NCBI RefSeq assembly: GCF_024505145.1
Contig: NZ_JANIAA010000038.1
Span: forward strand, 34,903 to 98,902
Source of the DNA: Streptomyces rugosispiralis
Lineage (GTDB): Bacteria; Actinomycetota; Actinomycetes; Streptomycetales; Streptomycetaceae
Length of the DNA: 64,000 nucleotides
Reading direction: 5' to 3'
The notes under the pieces are model-generated. The model saw only the letters and a program-made list of their open reading frames with translations, did not search any database and was not told where the DNA came from. Position 1 is the stretch's first letter. Every line of letters begins with the position of its first letter. Of the stretch, positions 1-8,060 are shown piece after piece. The position numbers were made by a program, and so were the translations under genes.

Positions 1-301
1 CGGGTGCGTTGGCCGCCGGCAGGATGATGACCTGGCCGGTGAGGTCGGCGGCACGCAGCCGCTGCAGCAGCCGCATTACCACCACTTGGCCCTCGTACTC
101 GTTGCCGTGGTTGCCGGCCATGAGCAGCACGGTGGGACCGTCGCCGTTGCGCAGCGACACGATCGGGATGCCCGTGTAGCCGTAGCCGGCGTCGCCGTCG
201 GATGTGGTGTGCACGGCGAGCGGCAGCCGCAGATAGCCGCGCGCCTCGCCGTCGGAGTCCAGGTCGATGTCGGTGAAGATCCGGGTGGGTGCGGTGGTCA
301 T
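1..301 (-). CDS. AstE/DoeB-like zinc deacylase (partial, runs off the window)
   Basis: Only the first 100 or so residues are present; the gene continues beyond base 1. The translation has the first zinc-binding block of the succinylglutamate desuccinylase/aspartoacylase (M14-related) family, AGNHGNEYEG at about residues 57-66, where the His and Glu bind zinc. Members remove acyl groups from N-acyl amino acids; DoeB acts on N-acetyl-diaminobutyrate in ectoine breakdown. The ATG at 301-299 overlaps the TGA of the upstream dioxygenase, so the two are translationally coupled and probably share a substrate. The catalytic C-terminal half is not visible, so the substrate is unknown. Confidence 0.75.
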   Translation of the reverse strand, partial: MTTAPTRIFTDIDLDSDGEARGYLRLPLAVHTTSDGDAGYGYTGIPIVSLRNGDGPTVLLMAGNHGNEYEGQVVVMRLLQRLRAADLTGQVIILPAANAP

Positions 302-1140
302 CGCTCGCTCCTCACCGAGCCGGACTGCGCGGCGATGGCCGCCTTGCGCCGCTCGGTCTCACCGACGACCTCGTCGTAGAAGGCGGACGCGGCCGGGTCG
401 AAGTCGGTGCTCGGACGGGGTTCCGGGCGGAAGTGCCCGTAGCGGTCGGTGCCGCGGACCAGCGTGGCGCTGTCCTGGAAGCCGGTGGTCTGCCGGACGT
501 GGGCGGCGACGTACCGGATGGTGATCCCGCACCGCCGCACGTCCGATGTGTTCGGCAGGGAGCCGTGCACCAGCATCGTGTGATGCAGTGAGAACTCGCC
601 CGGCTCCAGCTGGAGGTCGACGGCGGCCGCCTCATCGACGTCGACCTTGATCTCCTGGCCCCGGCTGGCCATGTTGTCGGCGGCGAACGTGTCCGTGTGC
701 TGCAGCTGACCCCGGGTGTGGGTTCCGGGGACGACGCGCATGCAGCCGTTCTGCCGGTTGCTCGGCGTGAGCGCCACCCAGGCGGTGACGACGCTGGGCT
801 CGGACAGCCCCCAGTAGGTGGCGTCCTGGTGCCAGGCGAGGAAACCCGGGTCGTGCGGTTTCTTATCGAAATGTCCGGTCGCCCAGGCCAGGATGTCGGG
901 GCCGAGCACGTCCTCGACGGCGTCGAGGATCCGCGGCTCGCGCATGAGGTCGTTGAGCCACGTCATGAGGAGGTGGGGCTTGACCTTGGCGCGTGTCCAC
1001 AGGCCGGGATGGTCGGCCTCCAGCCGGTCCATCCGGTCGCGGTAGCCGGCCGCGACGTCGGCTTCGAAAGCGCGGATCGGGCATACGTAGCCGTCGGACC
1101 GGTATCCGGCGACCTGTGTGTCGGTGAGTACCTTGGGCAT
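298..1140 (-). CDS. PhyH-family Fe(II)/2-oxoglutarate dioxygenase
   Basis: This 280-residue protein belongs to the phytanoyl-CoA dioxygenase superfamily, which hydroxylates small carboxylic or phosphonic compounds with iron, 2-oxoglutarate and oxygen. The iron ligands are visible: the HxD pair in AWHQDATYWG (about residue 103) and the distal His in HHTMLVHGSLPN (about residue 190). The ATG at 1140 follows GGAG by nine bases. It lies 20 bases after the aminotransferase stop and overlaps the deacylase start. In this setting a hydroxylase for an aminoalkylphosphonate (compare PhnY) or an ectoine-like compound is plausible; I cannot choose between them. Confidence 0.82.
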   Translation of the reverse strand: MPKVLTDTQVAGYRSDGYVCPIRAFEADVAAGYRDRMDRLEADHPGLWTRAKVKPHLLMTWLNDLMREPRILDAVEDVLGPDILAWATGHFDKKPHDPGFLAWHQDATYWGLSEPSVVTAWVALTPSNRQNGCMRVVPGTHTRGQLQHTDTFAADNMASRGQEIKVDVDEAAAVDLQLEPGEFSLHHTMLVHGSLPNTSDVRRCGITIRYVAAHVRQTTGFQDSATLVRGTDRYGHFRPEPRPSTDFDPAASAFYDEVVGETERRKAAIAAQSGSVRSER

Positions 1141-1160
1141 CTTTCGGGTCTCCTTGACGA

Positions 1161-2303
1161 TCAGCGGTGGTAGGCGTTGCGGACGGCGGTGAGGCCGCGC
1201 TCCAGGGCGGCGCGGTCGGGAGGCGCGCCGATACCGAACCGGACCGCCTCGGGGGCGGTCCCGGTGCCGAAGTAGAAGGTGTCGCTGGTGCCGATGGACG
1301 CGCCCGCGGCGAGCGCGTCGGCCGCGAGGTCCGCAGCGGTACGGCCCGGGGACAGGGGCAGCCAGACGTGCAGCGACTCGGGGGTCGTGCGCAGGTCGAT
1401 CCCTGCCAGCGCGTCCGCCACCAACTCGTGACGGGCGCGGATCTCCACCCGGACCGCGTCGATGATGGCGGTGGCCCCGTCGTCCTCGACGAGGCTGCTC
1501 ATCACGGCGGCGTTGATCGGCGCGACCATCCAGTAGGTGCTGCGGACGCCGGGCCAGAACCGTGCCTTGGCGGACTCCTCGTCCGGCGCGACGACGTAGG
1601 CGACCTTCAGCCCGGCCGCGATGCTCTTGGCGGTGCCGAGCACGTACCAGGACAGCTCCGGCAGGTAGGCCGACAGCGGCGGGGGCGCGTCCGTGGGGAG
1701 GAGGCTGTAGATGTCGTCCTCGATCACGGACACGCCGTACCGGCGGCAGAGGTCGGCGATCGCGCGGCGGCGGTCGGCGCTCATGGTGACGGTGGTGGGG
1801 TTCTGCAACGTCGGCATGGTGTACAGGGCGGCGGGCCGTCGGGTTCGGCAGACCTGCTCGAACGCGTCCGGATCGATCCCCTCGCCGTCCATCGCCACGG
1901 GAGCGACGTCGATGCCGAGGGTTTGGACGAAGGTGCGGATCGTCGGGTAGGTCAGTTCCTCGACGGCGAGCAGCCCGCCGCGGGGAACCAGTCCCGGGAG
2001 CAGTTGGATGAGGATGCTCTGGGTGCCGTTGGCCACGACGACACGCTCCGGGGTCGGCGTCGTTCCCAGGCGCTGGGCGGTGAACGCGGCACCGGCGGCC
2101 CGATCGCGGTCGGAGCCGCGGTACTGGTGGGCGCCGATCAGGCGGGACGGCGACCGCCGCGAGAGCGCGGAGTCGAGCGCCGCACCGTACCGTGCGTCGA
2201 ACACCTCCGGTACGTCGGGGGGCAGGTTGCCGCTCATGAAGACGGGGCTCTCACGGCGGCGCAGGTCGTCGGGGTTGTGGTCGCAGGCGATGAGTGAGGT
2301 CAT
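1161..2303 (-). CDS. PLP-dependent aminotransferase, fold type I
   Basis: The 380-residue protein is a class I/II aminotransferase resembling the catalytic half of MocR-type regulators but without their N-terminal winged helix. The PLP lysine lies in LGTAKSIAAGLKVAY, and IEDDIYS supplies the Asp that contacts the pyridine nitrogen. NGTQSILIQL is the phosphate-cup region. The ATG at 2303 has AGGAAG upstream. It is first in a three-gene run with the dioxygenase and deacylase, separated from the phosphohydrolase upstream by 180 bases. It probably swaps the amino group of the compound handled by this operon; the substrate is not deducible. Confidence 0.8.
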   Translation of the reverse strand: MTSLIACDHNPDDLRRRESPVFMSGNLPPDVPEVFDARYGAALDSALSRRSPSRLIGAHQYRGSDRDRAAGAAFTAQRLGTTPTPERVVVANGTQSILIQLLPGLVPRGGLLAVEELTYPTIRTFVQTLGIDVAPVAMDGEGIDPDAFEQVCRTRRPAALYTMPTLQNPTTVTMSADRRRAIADLCRRYGVSVIEDDIYSLLPTDAPPPLSAYLPELSWYVLGTAKSIAAGLKVAYVVAPDEESAKARFWPGVRSTYWMVAPINAAVMSSLVEDDGATAIIDAVRVEIRARHELVADALAGIDLRTTPESLHVWLPLSPGRTAADLAADALAAGASIGTSDTFYFGTGTAPEAVRFGIGAPPDRAALERGLTAVRNAYHR

Positions 2304-2483
2304 GAGGGGCTGCTTCCTTGAGATGGGTAACCCGGGCGATGGAGGGATCGGTGAGCCACCGGAAGGAGACCGGGGCGGGCGCGGCCCGCGACAACGGCCT
2401 GACGAGTGCGCGGTGCGCGCGGATGATGGCCGTACCGGCGGTTTCGGAAACCAGGGTTGCTGGTGCGGGGGCGGCCTGGTGGG

Positions 2484-4010
2484 TCAGTCGTCCCAGTCGT
2501 TGTCGCCCTGCCGCCCGAAGGCGGCCGGTTCGGCGAGGCCCTGCCGCGCGGGATCGCGGTGCTCGGGCGGCGTCCGATGGCCCGACACGCCGCCCACCAG
2601 GTAGGAATGGCTCCCGGTCCGGCGCACGCTGACGGACGCGTCGCCGCGCCGGATCGTCCGTTCTTCCACGAGAAGTTCGGGGCCGTCGGTGACATCGCGC
2701 AGCGACTCGGTCAGCACACGGCCGTCGACGTCGTCGAGCGGTGCTCCGGTGACGAGCGTATACGCGGTGGCGGCGATGTCGGCCGGGCCCGCGGGTTCGG
2801 CGCGCCGGGTGCGGGGCTTGAAGGCCGGCCCATGCAGGATCAGCGGAATGCGCATGTCAGCCGGGTGGACCGTGCCGTGCACACCGCTGTACGGCCGGGT
2901 TCCGGAGGCCCGTGCGTGCAGAGCACGGGCCGGCGGGTCCGCGGGCTCGCGCTGGTCGGTCGGTTCGGTGCGCATGGTGATGATCAGGTCTGGCGTGAAT
3001 GGCGAGTCTCCGGTCACGACCAGCGACAGCGGGAACGCGTCATCGGGGCAATGGGCGTCCGCGCAGAAAACGAGTCCCGCCCAGGGCTCTTGGACGATCC
3101 GGGCCGCGATGTCGGCCCGCAGACGGGGTGCCGTGCCGGGCTCGAAGTAGCCGAAGACGGCGCCGCTGTTGAACGTGGGCACGAATCCGTTCGGAGGCAG
3201 ACCCGCGCGTTCGGCGATCCTGTCCAGCGTCTCGGTCAGCTCCAGCGACTCGATCGTCTCGCAGAAGCCATGGTCGGCCGTGAGGATCAGATTGCACTCC
3301 CGTCCCGTGTCGAGCACGGCGGTGTGCAAGGTGCGTACGGCCCGGTCGGTTCGTCGGATCGCCTCAATGCTGGCCGTCGAGGTCAATCCGGTGGCGTGGT
3401 GGGCGGTGTCGGGCTGCCCGGACCAGAAGATCAGCAGGTCGGGAGCGCGCGTCGTGATCGAGACCACCCCTGCGGCGACCGCCCATTCCAGCGCCTCGTC
3501 GTCGGATGCGGGGCGCGGTCCCAAGCCCTCGATCGCGGCCCTGACGTCGGAGGGAACGGAACGGTGGACCTCGTGCTCCGGACCGACCGAGGCGATCCTG
3601 GCTCCGTGTCCGGCGTCGCTGCCGGGATTGAGCAGGTAGGTGCAACCGGCCGAGCCGTTGCCGACGACCATGGTGCTGCGGCCGGAGGCGCTGAGCCGCT
3701 CCGCGACGGACATCTGCGGCATGGCCCCGGCGTCACGCAATCGGCGCACGTCATCGGCGACTGCCGTGTCCAGATGGCCCAGCTCGGGATGCCACACCCG
3801 ATTTCCGAAGACCCCCGTACGCCCGGGGTGGCATCCCGTCGCCAGTGTCGCGGCGTTGGTACGGGTCAGCGCGGGGAAGGCAGCCACGGCGTGGTCGTAG
3901 GAGCAGCCCTCGTCGGCCAATCGCGACAGGAACGGGGCGGTGGAGGCGCTCAGAGCGGCCGGCCGAAGGCCGTCGATGACCGCGATCAGGGTGAGTGGTG
4001 TGTCAGGAAT
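2484..4010 (-). CDS. Alkaline-phosphatase-superfamily phosphohydrolase, possible phosphonoacetate hydrolase
   Basis: The fold is that of nucleotide pyrophosphatase/phosphonoacetate hydrolase enzymes, two-zinc hydrolases with a Thr nucleophile. Visible blocks are the first metal Asp in LIAVIDGLRPAAL, the nucleophile stretch AFPALTRTNAATLATG, the metal pair DTAHH, TADHGF, and the late His in GVHGTVHP. The conserved first block lies upstream of the internal TTG at 3920, so translation must begin earlier. No ATG, GTG or TTG was found in frame just upstream; an ATT at 4010-4008 sits six bases after AAGGAG and is the best start, giving 508 residues. Its neighbours suggest a phosphonate substrate, but nucleotide or phosphodiester substrates remain possible. 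Confidence 0.72.
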   Translation of the reverse strand: MPDTPLTLIAVIDGLRPAALSASTAPFLSRLADEGCSYDHAVAAFPALTRTNAATLATGCHPGRTGVFGNRVWHPELGHLDTAVADDVRRLRDAGAMPQMSVAERLSASGRSTMVVGNGSAGCTYLLNPGSDAGHGARIASVGPEHEVHRSVPSDVRAAIEGLGPRPASDDEALEWAVAAGVVSITTRAPDLLIFWSGQPDTAHHATGLTSTASIEAIRRTDRAVRTLHTAVLDTGRECNLILTADHGFCETIESLELTETLDRIAERAGLPPNGFVPTFNSGAVFGYFEPGTAPRLRADIAARIVQEPWAGLVFCADAHCPDDAFPLSLVVTGDSPFTPDLIITMRTEPTDQREPADPPARALHARASGTRPYSGVHGTVHPADMRIPLILHGPAFKPRTRRAEPAGPADIAATAYTLVTGAPLDDVDGRVLTESLRDVTDGPELLVEERTIRRGDASVSVRRTGSHSYLVGGVSGHRTPPEHRDPARQGLAEPAAFGRQGDNDWDD

Positions 4011-4158
4011 GGTTGTCTCCTTCCTCGGGGGCCACTGCGGGGCACGCCGCGCCGTGTGGCCGACCAGTTCAGCGGCCGGTGCAACTGCTGCCGGCCTGTA
4101 CTGGCGGTGTCAGGCTCAGAGACGGGGATGGCGTGGGAACCAAGCCGGAGTTACCGAA

Positions 4159-4180
4159 GGATGAACTATCCAGTTCATCC
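4159..4180. promoter_or_regulatory. Perfect 9-bp inverted repeat, likely RpiR operator
   Basis: GGATGAACT at 4159-4167 is repeated inverted as AGTTCATCC at 4172-4180 with a four-base spacer. It lies in the 257-base gap between the divergent phosphohydrolase and RpiR genes. A further GGATGGAATATCC-like sequence follows at about 4191-4202. Such a dyad in the only divergent promoter region of the group is the natural binding site for the adjacent SIS-domain regulator; this is inferred. Confidence 0.6.
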
Positions 4181-4267
4181 ATAAGCCTGGGATGGAATAT
4201 CCGAGTCGTGCTAGCCTCCTGCCCGCATCGACAGTCGAATTGTGTTCACACGGCGAAATGAGGTCCC

Positions 4268-5152
4268 GTGGTTGCAGCCAAGTCGTCCCTGGTCAGCGGC
4301 GAGTTCGTCACCCGTGCTCAAACGGCGCTGCCCAACCTGGGCGCCACAGACAAGCGGGTCATCGAGCTGATCCTCGGTGACCCCGAAGCGGTCGTGCGCG
4401 GCTCGGTGACCGAGCTGGCCCAGCGGGCCGGCGTCGCGCAGTCGTCCGCGGTCCGTGCCTGCCAGCGCATCGGGTACCGGGGCTACCAGGACGTCAAGCT
4501 CGCCATCACACGCGATCTCGCCCAGCGGGACGAGCAGGAGCAGGAACTCGCCCACGAAGAGGAAATCGACAGCCGGACCTCGGCCGGCGAGATCCTGGAC
4601 CGCATCCTGCGCCGCAGCGGCCGGGCCCTGGTCGACGCGGCACAGAGCGTCGACCCCGAACTGCTGTCCCTCACCATCGACCGCATAGCGGTGGCCGGCC
4701 GCGTCCTCGTCATCGGGAACGGCACCTCCACCGCGCCGGCCCACGACGCCGCCTACCGGTTGTCCGCGCTCGGCCTCGTGACGACGTGCCCCGCCGATGT
4801 GATGGCCCAGCATCTCGCGGCACGGCATCTCGACGACTCCTGTGTGTGCCTGGTCATCAGCCACACCGGCGCCAGCCGCGAGTCGCTGCTGGCCGCCGAG
4901 GCGGCGCGGGCGGCAGGCGCCTTCGTCGTCGCCATCACCAGCTACACCAAGTCGCCGCTGACCCGTGTCGCGGACGCCGCGCTGATCGCGGGAGGACCCG
5001 AGTACGGCTTCCGACTCGAAGCCATGGCAAGCCGCCTCGCCCACCTGGGGATCGTCGACGCACTCTTCGTCGGCATCGCGGTCCGCCGTCCCAAAGCATC
5101 GACCAAAGCGCTCGACGTGATGGCCGATATCACGATCGAACACTCCCTGTAG
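4268..5152 (+). CDS. MurR/RpiR-family transcriptional regulator
   Basis: The 294-residue protein has an N-terminal RpiR-type helix-turn-helix (about residues 15-85, with SVTELAQRAGVAQSSAVRAC as recognition region) and a C-terminal SIS sugar-phosphate-binding domain (about 135-265) with VLVIGNGTSTAPAHDAAYRL and VISHTGASRESLLAA. The family senses phosphorylated small molecules. GTG at 4268 is the chosen start. It diverges from the phosphohydrolase operon over a perfect palindrome and is followed 41 bases later by a broken phosphonatase-like gene, so it probably controls this catabolic group with a phosphorylated intermediate as ligand. Confidence 0.85.
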   Translation: MVAAKSSLVSGEFVTRAQTALPNLGATDKRVIELILGDPEAVVRGSVTELAQRAGVAQSSAVRACQRIGYRGYQDVKLAITRDLAQRDEQEQELAHEEEIDSRTSAGEILDRILRRSGRALVDAAQSVDPELLSLTIDRIAVAGRVLVIGNGTSTAPAHDAAYRLSALGLVTTCPADVMAQHLAARHLDDSCVCLVISHTGASRESLLAAEAARAAGAFVVAITSYTKSPLTRVADAALIAGGPEYGFRLEAMASRLAHLGIVDALFVGIAVRRPKASTKALDVMADITIEHSL

Positions 5153-5193
5153 AAGGAACAGACCTGTGCCCCACCACGACAGCCCCCCGAGCG

Positions 5194-5340
5194 ATGGACC
5201 TGGCCGTACTCGACATGGCCGGTACCACCATCGCGCACAACATCGCGCACAACGGCACCGTCGAACGGGCCATGGACGAGGCCCTGTCCCTCGCCGGCCG
5301 TCCGCCGCGGTCGAAAGACACGCCGGGGCCGGTATTGAGA
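5194..5340 (+). pseudogene. Truncated phosphonatase-like HAD hydrolase
   Basis: From ATG 5194 the frame reads MDLAVLDMAGTTIAH, the motif I (DxAGTT) of the phosphonoacetaldehyde hydrolase-like HAD family, then TVERAMDEALSLAG from its cap region. Similarity stops after about 45 residues; full enzymes have about 220-270. A 12-bp tandem duplication at 5230-5253 adds four residues (IAHN repeated) just after motif I. It follows the RpiR gene by 41 bases and was probably its partner. The rest is missing, so this is a decayed remnant. Confidence 0.65.
5230..5253 (+). repeat. 12-bp perfect tandem duplication
   Basis: ATCGCGCACAAC occurs twice head to tail (5230-5241 and 5242-5253). It inserts an extra IAHN into the phosphonatase-like remnant directly behind its catalytic loop, in frame. 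Confidence 0.9.
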
Positions 5341-5428
5341 CGCTGGTCCCGCCGCCGTCACTTACCACCGCGAGCGACGGCGTCGAGAGTCGAGGCGGAT
5401 ACGGGTGGAGCGGTAGCGGGTCGGTCAC

Positions 5429-5860
5429 TCAAAGCCCAGCCCCGCGCATCCGACGCACACCCAACGCGCACACCCCGCAGACCGCGCCCCACACCCCATT
5501 GACCAGGAACAACGGCAGGATGGCCGGCGGGTGCGCGAGGGGACCCCGCAAGTCACCTTCGAGGAGGGGAGACAGAATGCCGCTGAGAACCAACGCGGCC
5601 AGCGCGTAGGCCACTCCGGCGGCCACCGGCGTGAGCAACGGCTCACGCACCCGGCTGAGCCCCACCGCGAGGATCCAGGTCAGGCTGATGAACGCGGTGA
5701 GCAGCAGCGGTGTAAGCGGTTTGCCGAGTGCCTCGGACAGTCCGGTGACCGAGAACAGCGGCCGGACCAGCGCGACGGCGGTCAGCAGCGCCACCAGCGG
5801 CCGGTTCAGGCGACGCAGGCGTACGGACAGGGGCAGGCTGGGGGCGGGGTCGGTGCTCAT
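5429..5860 (-). CDS. Small four-helix membrane protein, unknown function
   Basis: The 143-residue product is strongly hydrophobic with about four predicted membrane helices (roughly residues 20-40, 50-70, 75-97 and 110-135) and a short basic C-terminus. No enzymatic motif is recognised. It diverges from the sensor kinase at 6036, with about 175 bases between them, so it may be controlled by that two-component system. Its 3' end lies close to the phosphonatase remnant. A helper or sensory membrane protein is possible; nothing more can be said. Confidence 0.6.
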   Translation of the reverse strand: MSTDPAPSLPLSVRLRRLNRPLVALLTAVALVRPLFSVTGLSEALGKPLTPLLLTAFISLTWILAVGLSRVREPLLTPVAAGVAYALAALVLSGILSPLLEGDLRGPLAHPPAILPLFLVNGVWGAVCGVCALGVRRMRGAGL

Positions 5861-6035
5861 GGCCCCAGCGTCGGTGGTCGACGGACACGGGGGCGTCGTA
5901 CCGGGGCCGACAGGTGCCGTACCCCAGCGGTTGACGTGCCCTGCGCCCCGTTACACCAGGAGTTGCGGGTGGACGTCGGGTTCCTCCGCCGCGCGGAGGA
6001 CTGCGCGGTGCGGGCGGTCTGTTTACGCTGGCGGC

Positions 6036-7244
6036 ATGGTTCCACGCGTCCCGAGTCCCCGCCGGCCGCGACTGCCCAGTGGCCGTGCCGCGGACGCCGC
6101 GCTGGCCGCTGTGGTCCTGGTCCTGGTGGCGGTGGGCAGCCTGCGCTCGCTGATCGGCGAGCGGCAGGAGTCCTGGGAGACCACCGCGCTCGCCTGGGCC
6201 CTGCTCGTCGCCGCCTGCGCCGCCCTCTACGCCTGTCGGCGCCACCCTGTGCCGACCGCTACCTTCGTACTGGCCGCCACCATCGCGTACTACCTGGTCA
6301 GCGCCTACGACGGCCCCCTCTTGGTGGCCTTCGTCGTCGCCCTGTACACGGTCGCGGCCGAGGGCAGACTGCGGATGGCCATCCTCCTGGCGGCGCTCGG
6401 CCTGCTGCTCACCGGGGCGGGCACGCTACTCGGCAACCACGACGTCAACGGTGTCGCCCTGTTCATGATGACCGGCTGGCTGGTGGGCGTGGTCGCCCTC
6501 GGCTGGGTGCGCGAAAACCGGCTGGCCCTCGCCCGGGAGGCGGAGCAGCGGGCGGCGAGCGAGGAACGTCTGCGCATCGCGCGGGAGTTGCACGACGTCG
6601 TCGGCCACCACATCTCGCTCATCAACGTCCAGTCCGCCGCCGCCCTGCGTCGGCTGCGCAAAGATCCCGAAGGTGGCCCGGAGCGGGCGGAGGAGGCGCT
6701 TGGCGCCATCAAGGATGCCAGCCGGGAGGCGCTGCGCGAGTTGCGGACGACCCTGGGCGTACTTCGGCAGGTTGACGAGTCGGCGCCCACCGCGCCCGTG
6801 GCCGGGCTCGACCGACTCGGCGACCTGGCGGCGGCGGCCCGACGGACCGGTCTCGACGTCCGGGTAAGCACGGACGGCGAGCGGCGCCGACTACCCGCCG
6901 AGGTGGACCTGGCCGCGTACCGCATCGTCCAGGAGTCGCTGACCAACGTCACCCGCCACGCCCAGGCCACCGCGGTGACCGTCCGCACCGAGCACGGGCC
7001 ACGACACCTCACGGTCGAGGTCACCGACAACGGCCGCGGGCCCATCCCCCTGGGCGGCGGGTCCGGCAGCGGCATCACCGGGATGCGCGAGCGGGCCCGC
7101 GCCTTGGGCGGCGAACTGACCACGGGGCCCACCCTGAACGGCGGCTTCACGGTCCGGGCGACGCTGCCGTGTCCGGCGGCCCCACTCGCCCACCTGCCAG
7201 GACCAGGATCCGCCATGGCGAACGGAGAACCCCCTCGACCATGA
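6036..7244 (+). CDS. NarL-type sensor histidine kinase
   Basis: The 402-residue protein has an N-terminal membrane domain with four to five helices (about residues 18-150), a HisKA_3 dimerisation box ERLRIARELHDVVGHHIS with phospho-acceptor His near residue 188, and a C-terminal HATPase_c domain (N box YRIVQESLTNVTRHA, G box VTDNGRG). The start at ATG 6036 puts the first helix at the N-terminus; longer readings add only low-complexity sequence. The gene overlaps the response regulator by four bases. It is a membrane sensor of the DesK/LiaS-like group, and the MMPL exporter behind it is a likely target. Confidence 0.88.
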   Translation: MVPRVPSPRRPRLPSGRAADAALAAVVLVLVAVGSLRSLIGERQESWETTALAWALLVAACAALYACRRHPVPTATFVLAATIAYYLVSAYDGPLLVAFVVALYTVAAEGRLRMAILLAALGLLLTGAGTLLGNHDVNGVALFMMTGWLVGVVALGWVRENRLALAREAEQRAASEERLRIARELHDVVGHHISLINVQSAAALRRLRKDPEGGPERAEEALGAIKDASREALRELRTTLGVLRQVDESAPTAPVAGLDRLGDLAAAARRTGLDVRVSTDGERRRLPAEVDLAAYRIVQESLTNVTRHAQATAVTVRTEHGPRHLTVEVTDNGRGPIPLGGGSGSGITGMRERARALGGELTTGPTLNGGFTVRATLPCPAAPLAHLPGPGSAMANGEPPRP

Positions 7245-7918
7245 CAACCAAGATCAGAATCGTGCTGGCGGACGACCAACGCCTGGTGCGCGCCGGATTC
7301 CGGTCGATCCTGGAGGACGAGGACGACTTCGAGGTCGTCGGTGAGGCAGGCGACGGCGCCGAGGCCCTGGCCGCCTGCCGCGCCCAGCGCCCCGATGTCG
7401 TCCTGCTGGACATCCGTATGCCGGGCGTCGATGGCCTCCAGGCGGCCCGGGACATCGCCGCCGACGCGCGCCTGAACGACGTACGCGTGGTCATTCTGAC
7501 CACGTTCGACCTCGACGACTACGTGTACGGCGCGCTGCGCGCCGGCGCCACCGGCTTCCTGCTCAAGGACACCGAGCCGGAGGAGCTGGTGCACGCCATC
7601 CGGGTCGCGGCCCGCGGCGACGCGCTGATCAGCCCCTCAGTCACGCGCCGTCTGATCGCCGAGTTCGCCGGCCGGGTGCGCGCCCCCGAGCCCGGCCCCC
7701 GGCTGAACGCCCTCACCGACCGCGAGCGCGAGGTCATGCGCCTGGTCGCCGCCGGTCTGGCCAACGACGAGATCGCCGCCCGCCTCGTACTGAGCCCTGC
7801 CACCGTCAAGACCCACGTCAGCCGCATCATGACCAAGCTGGACGTGCGCGACCGCTCACAACTGGTCGTGCTGGCCTACGAGTCCGGGATGGTGACCCCG
7901 GGCTGGCTGGCGGGGTGA
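7241..7918 (+). CDS. NarL/LuxR-family response regulator
   Basis: The 225-residue protein has a receiver domain (acidic pair ADDQ at residues 10-13, phospho-acceptor Asp in VVLLDIRMPG near residue 55, Lys in LLKDTEP) and a C-terminal LuxR helix-turn-helix, LTDREREVMRLVAAGLANDE then SPATVKTHVSRIMTKL. The ATG at 7241 overlaps the kinase stop (ATGA), so the two are coupled. The next gene, an MMPL exporter 140 bases downstream on the same strand, is the obvious candidate target. Confidence 0.92.
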   Translation: MTTKIRIVLADDQRLVRAGFRSILEDEDDFEVVGEAGDGAEALAACRAQRPDVVLLDIRMPGVDGLQAARDIAADARLNDVRVVILTTFDLDDYVYGALRAGATGFLLKDTEPEELVHAIRVAARGDALISPSVTRRLIAEFAGRVRAPEPGPRLNALTDREREVMRLVAAGLANDEIAARLVLSPATVKTHVSRIMTKLDVRDRSQLVVLAYESGMVTPGWLAG

Positions 7919-8060
7919 GCCTGGCTGGCTGACGGGGTGAGCCGCGGACCTGCCACCGGATAACGCGGCGGGCGTACGGCGTCACGGCCCGCGCAACCCA
8001 CGGGGTACGGCAGATACCCACCCGGGGCCGACGCCCCGCGCCGCGTCGGGTCCGGATGCT

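Noticed and set aside
2457..4184. 575-codon open frame on the plus strand opposite the phosphohydrolase
   Set aside because: It is Gly/Arg-rich with no domain, and the minus-strand protein has clear motifs. Long antisense frames are expected in such GC-rich DNA.
1..5340. Phosphonate antibiotic cluster
   Set aside because: There is no PEP mutase or phosphonopyruvate decarboxylase. The enzymes are hydrolytic or degradative.
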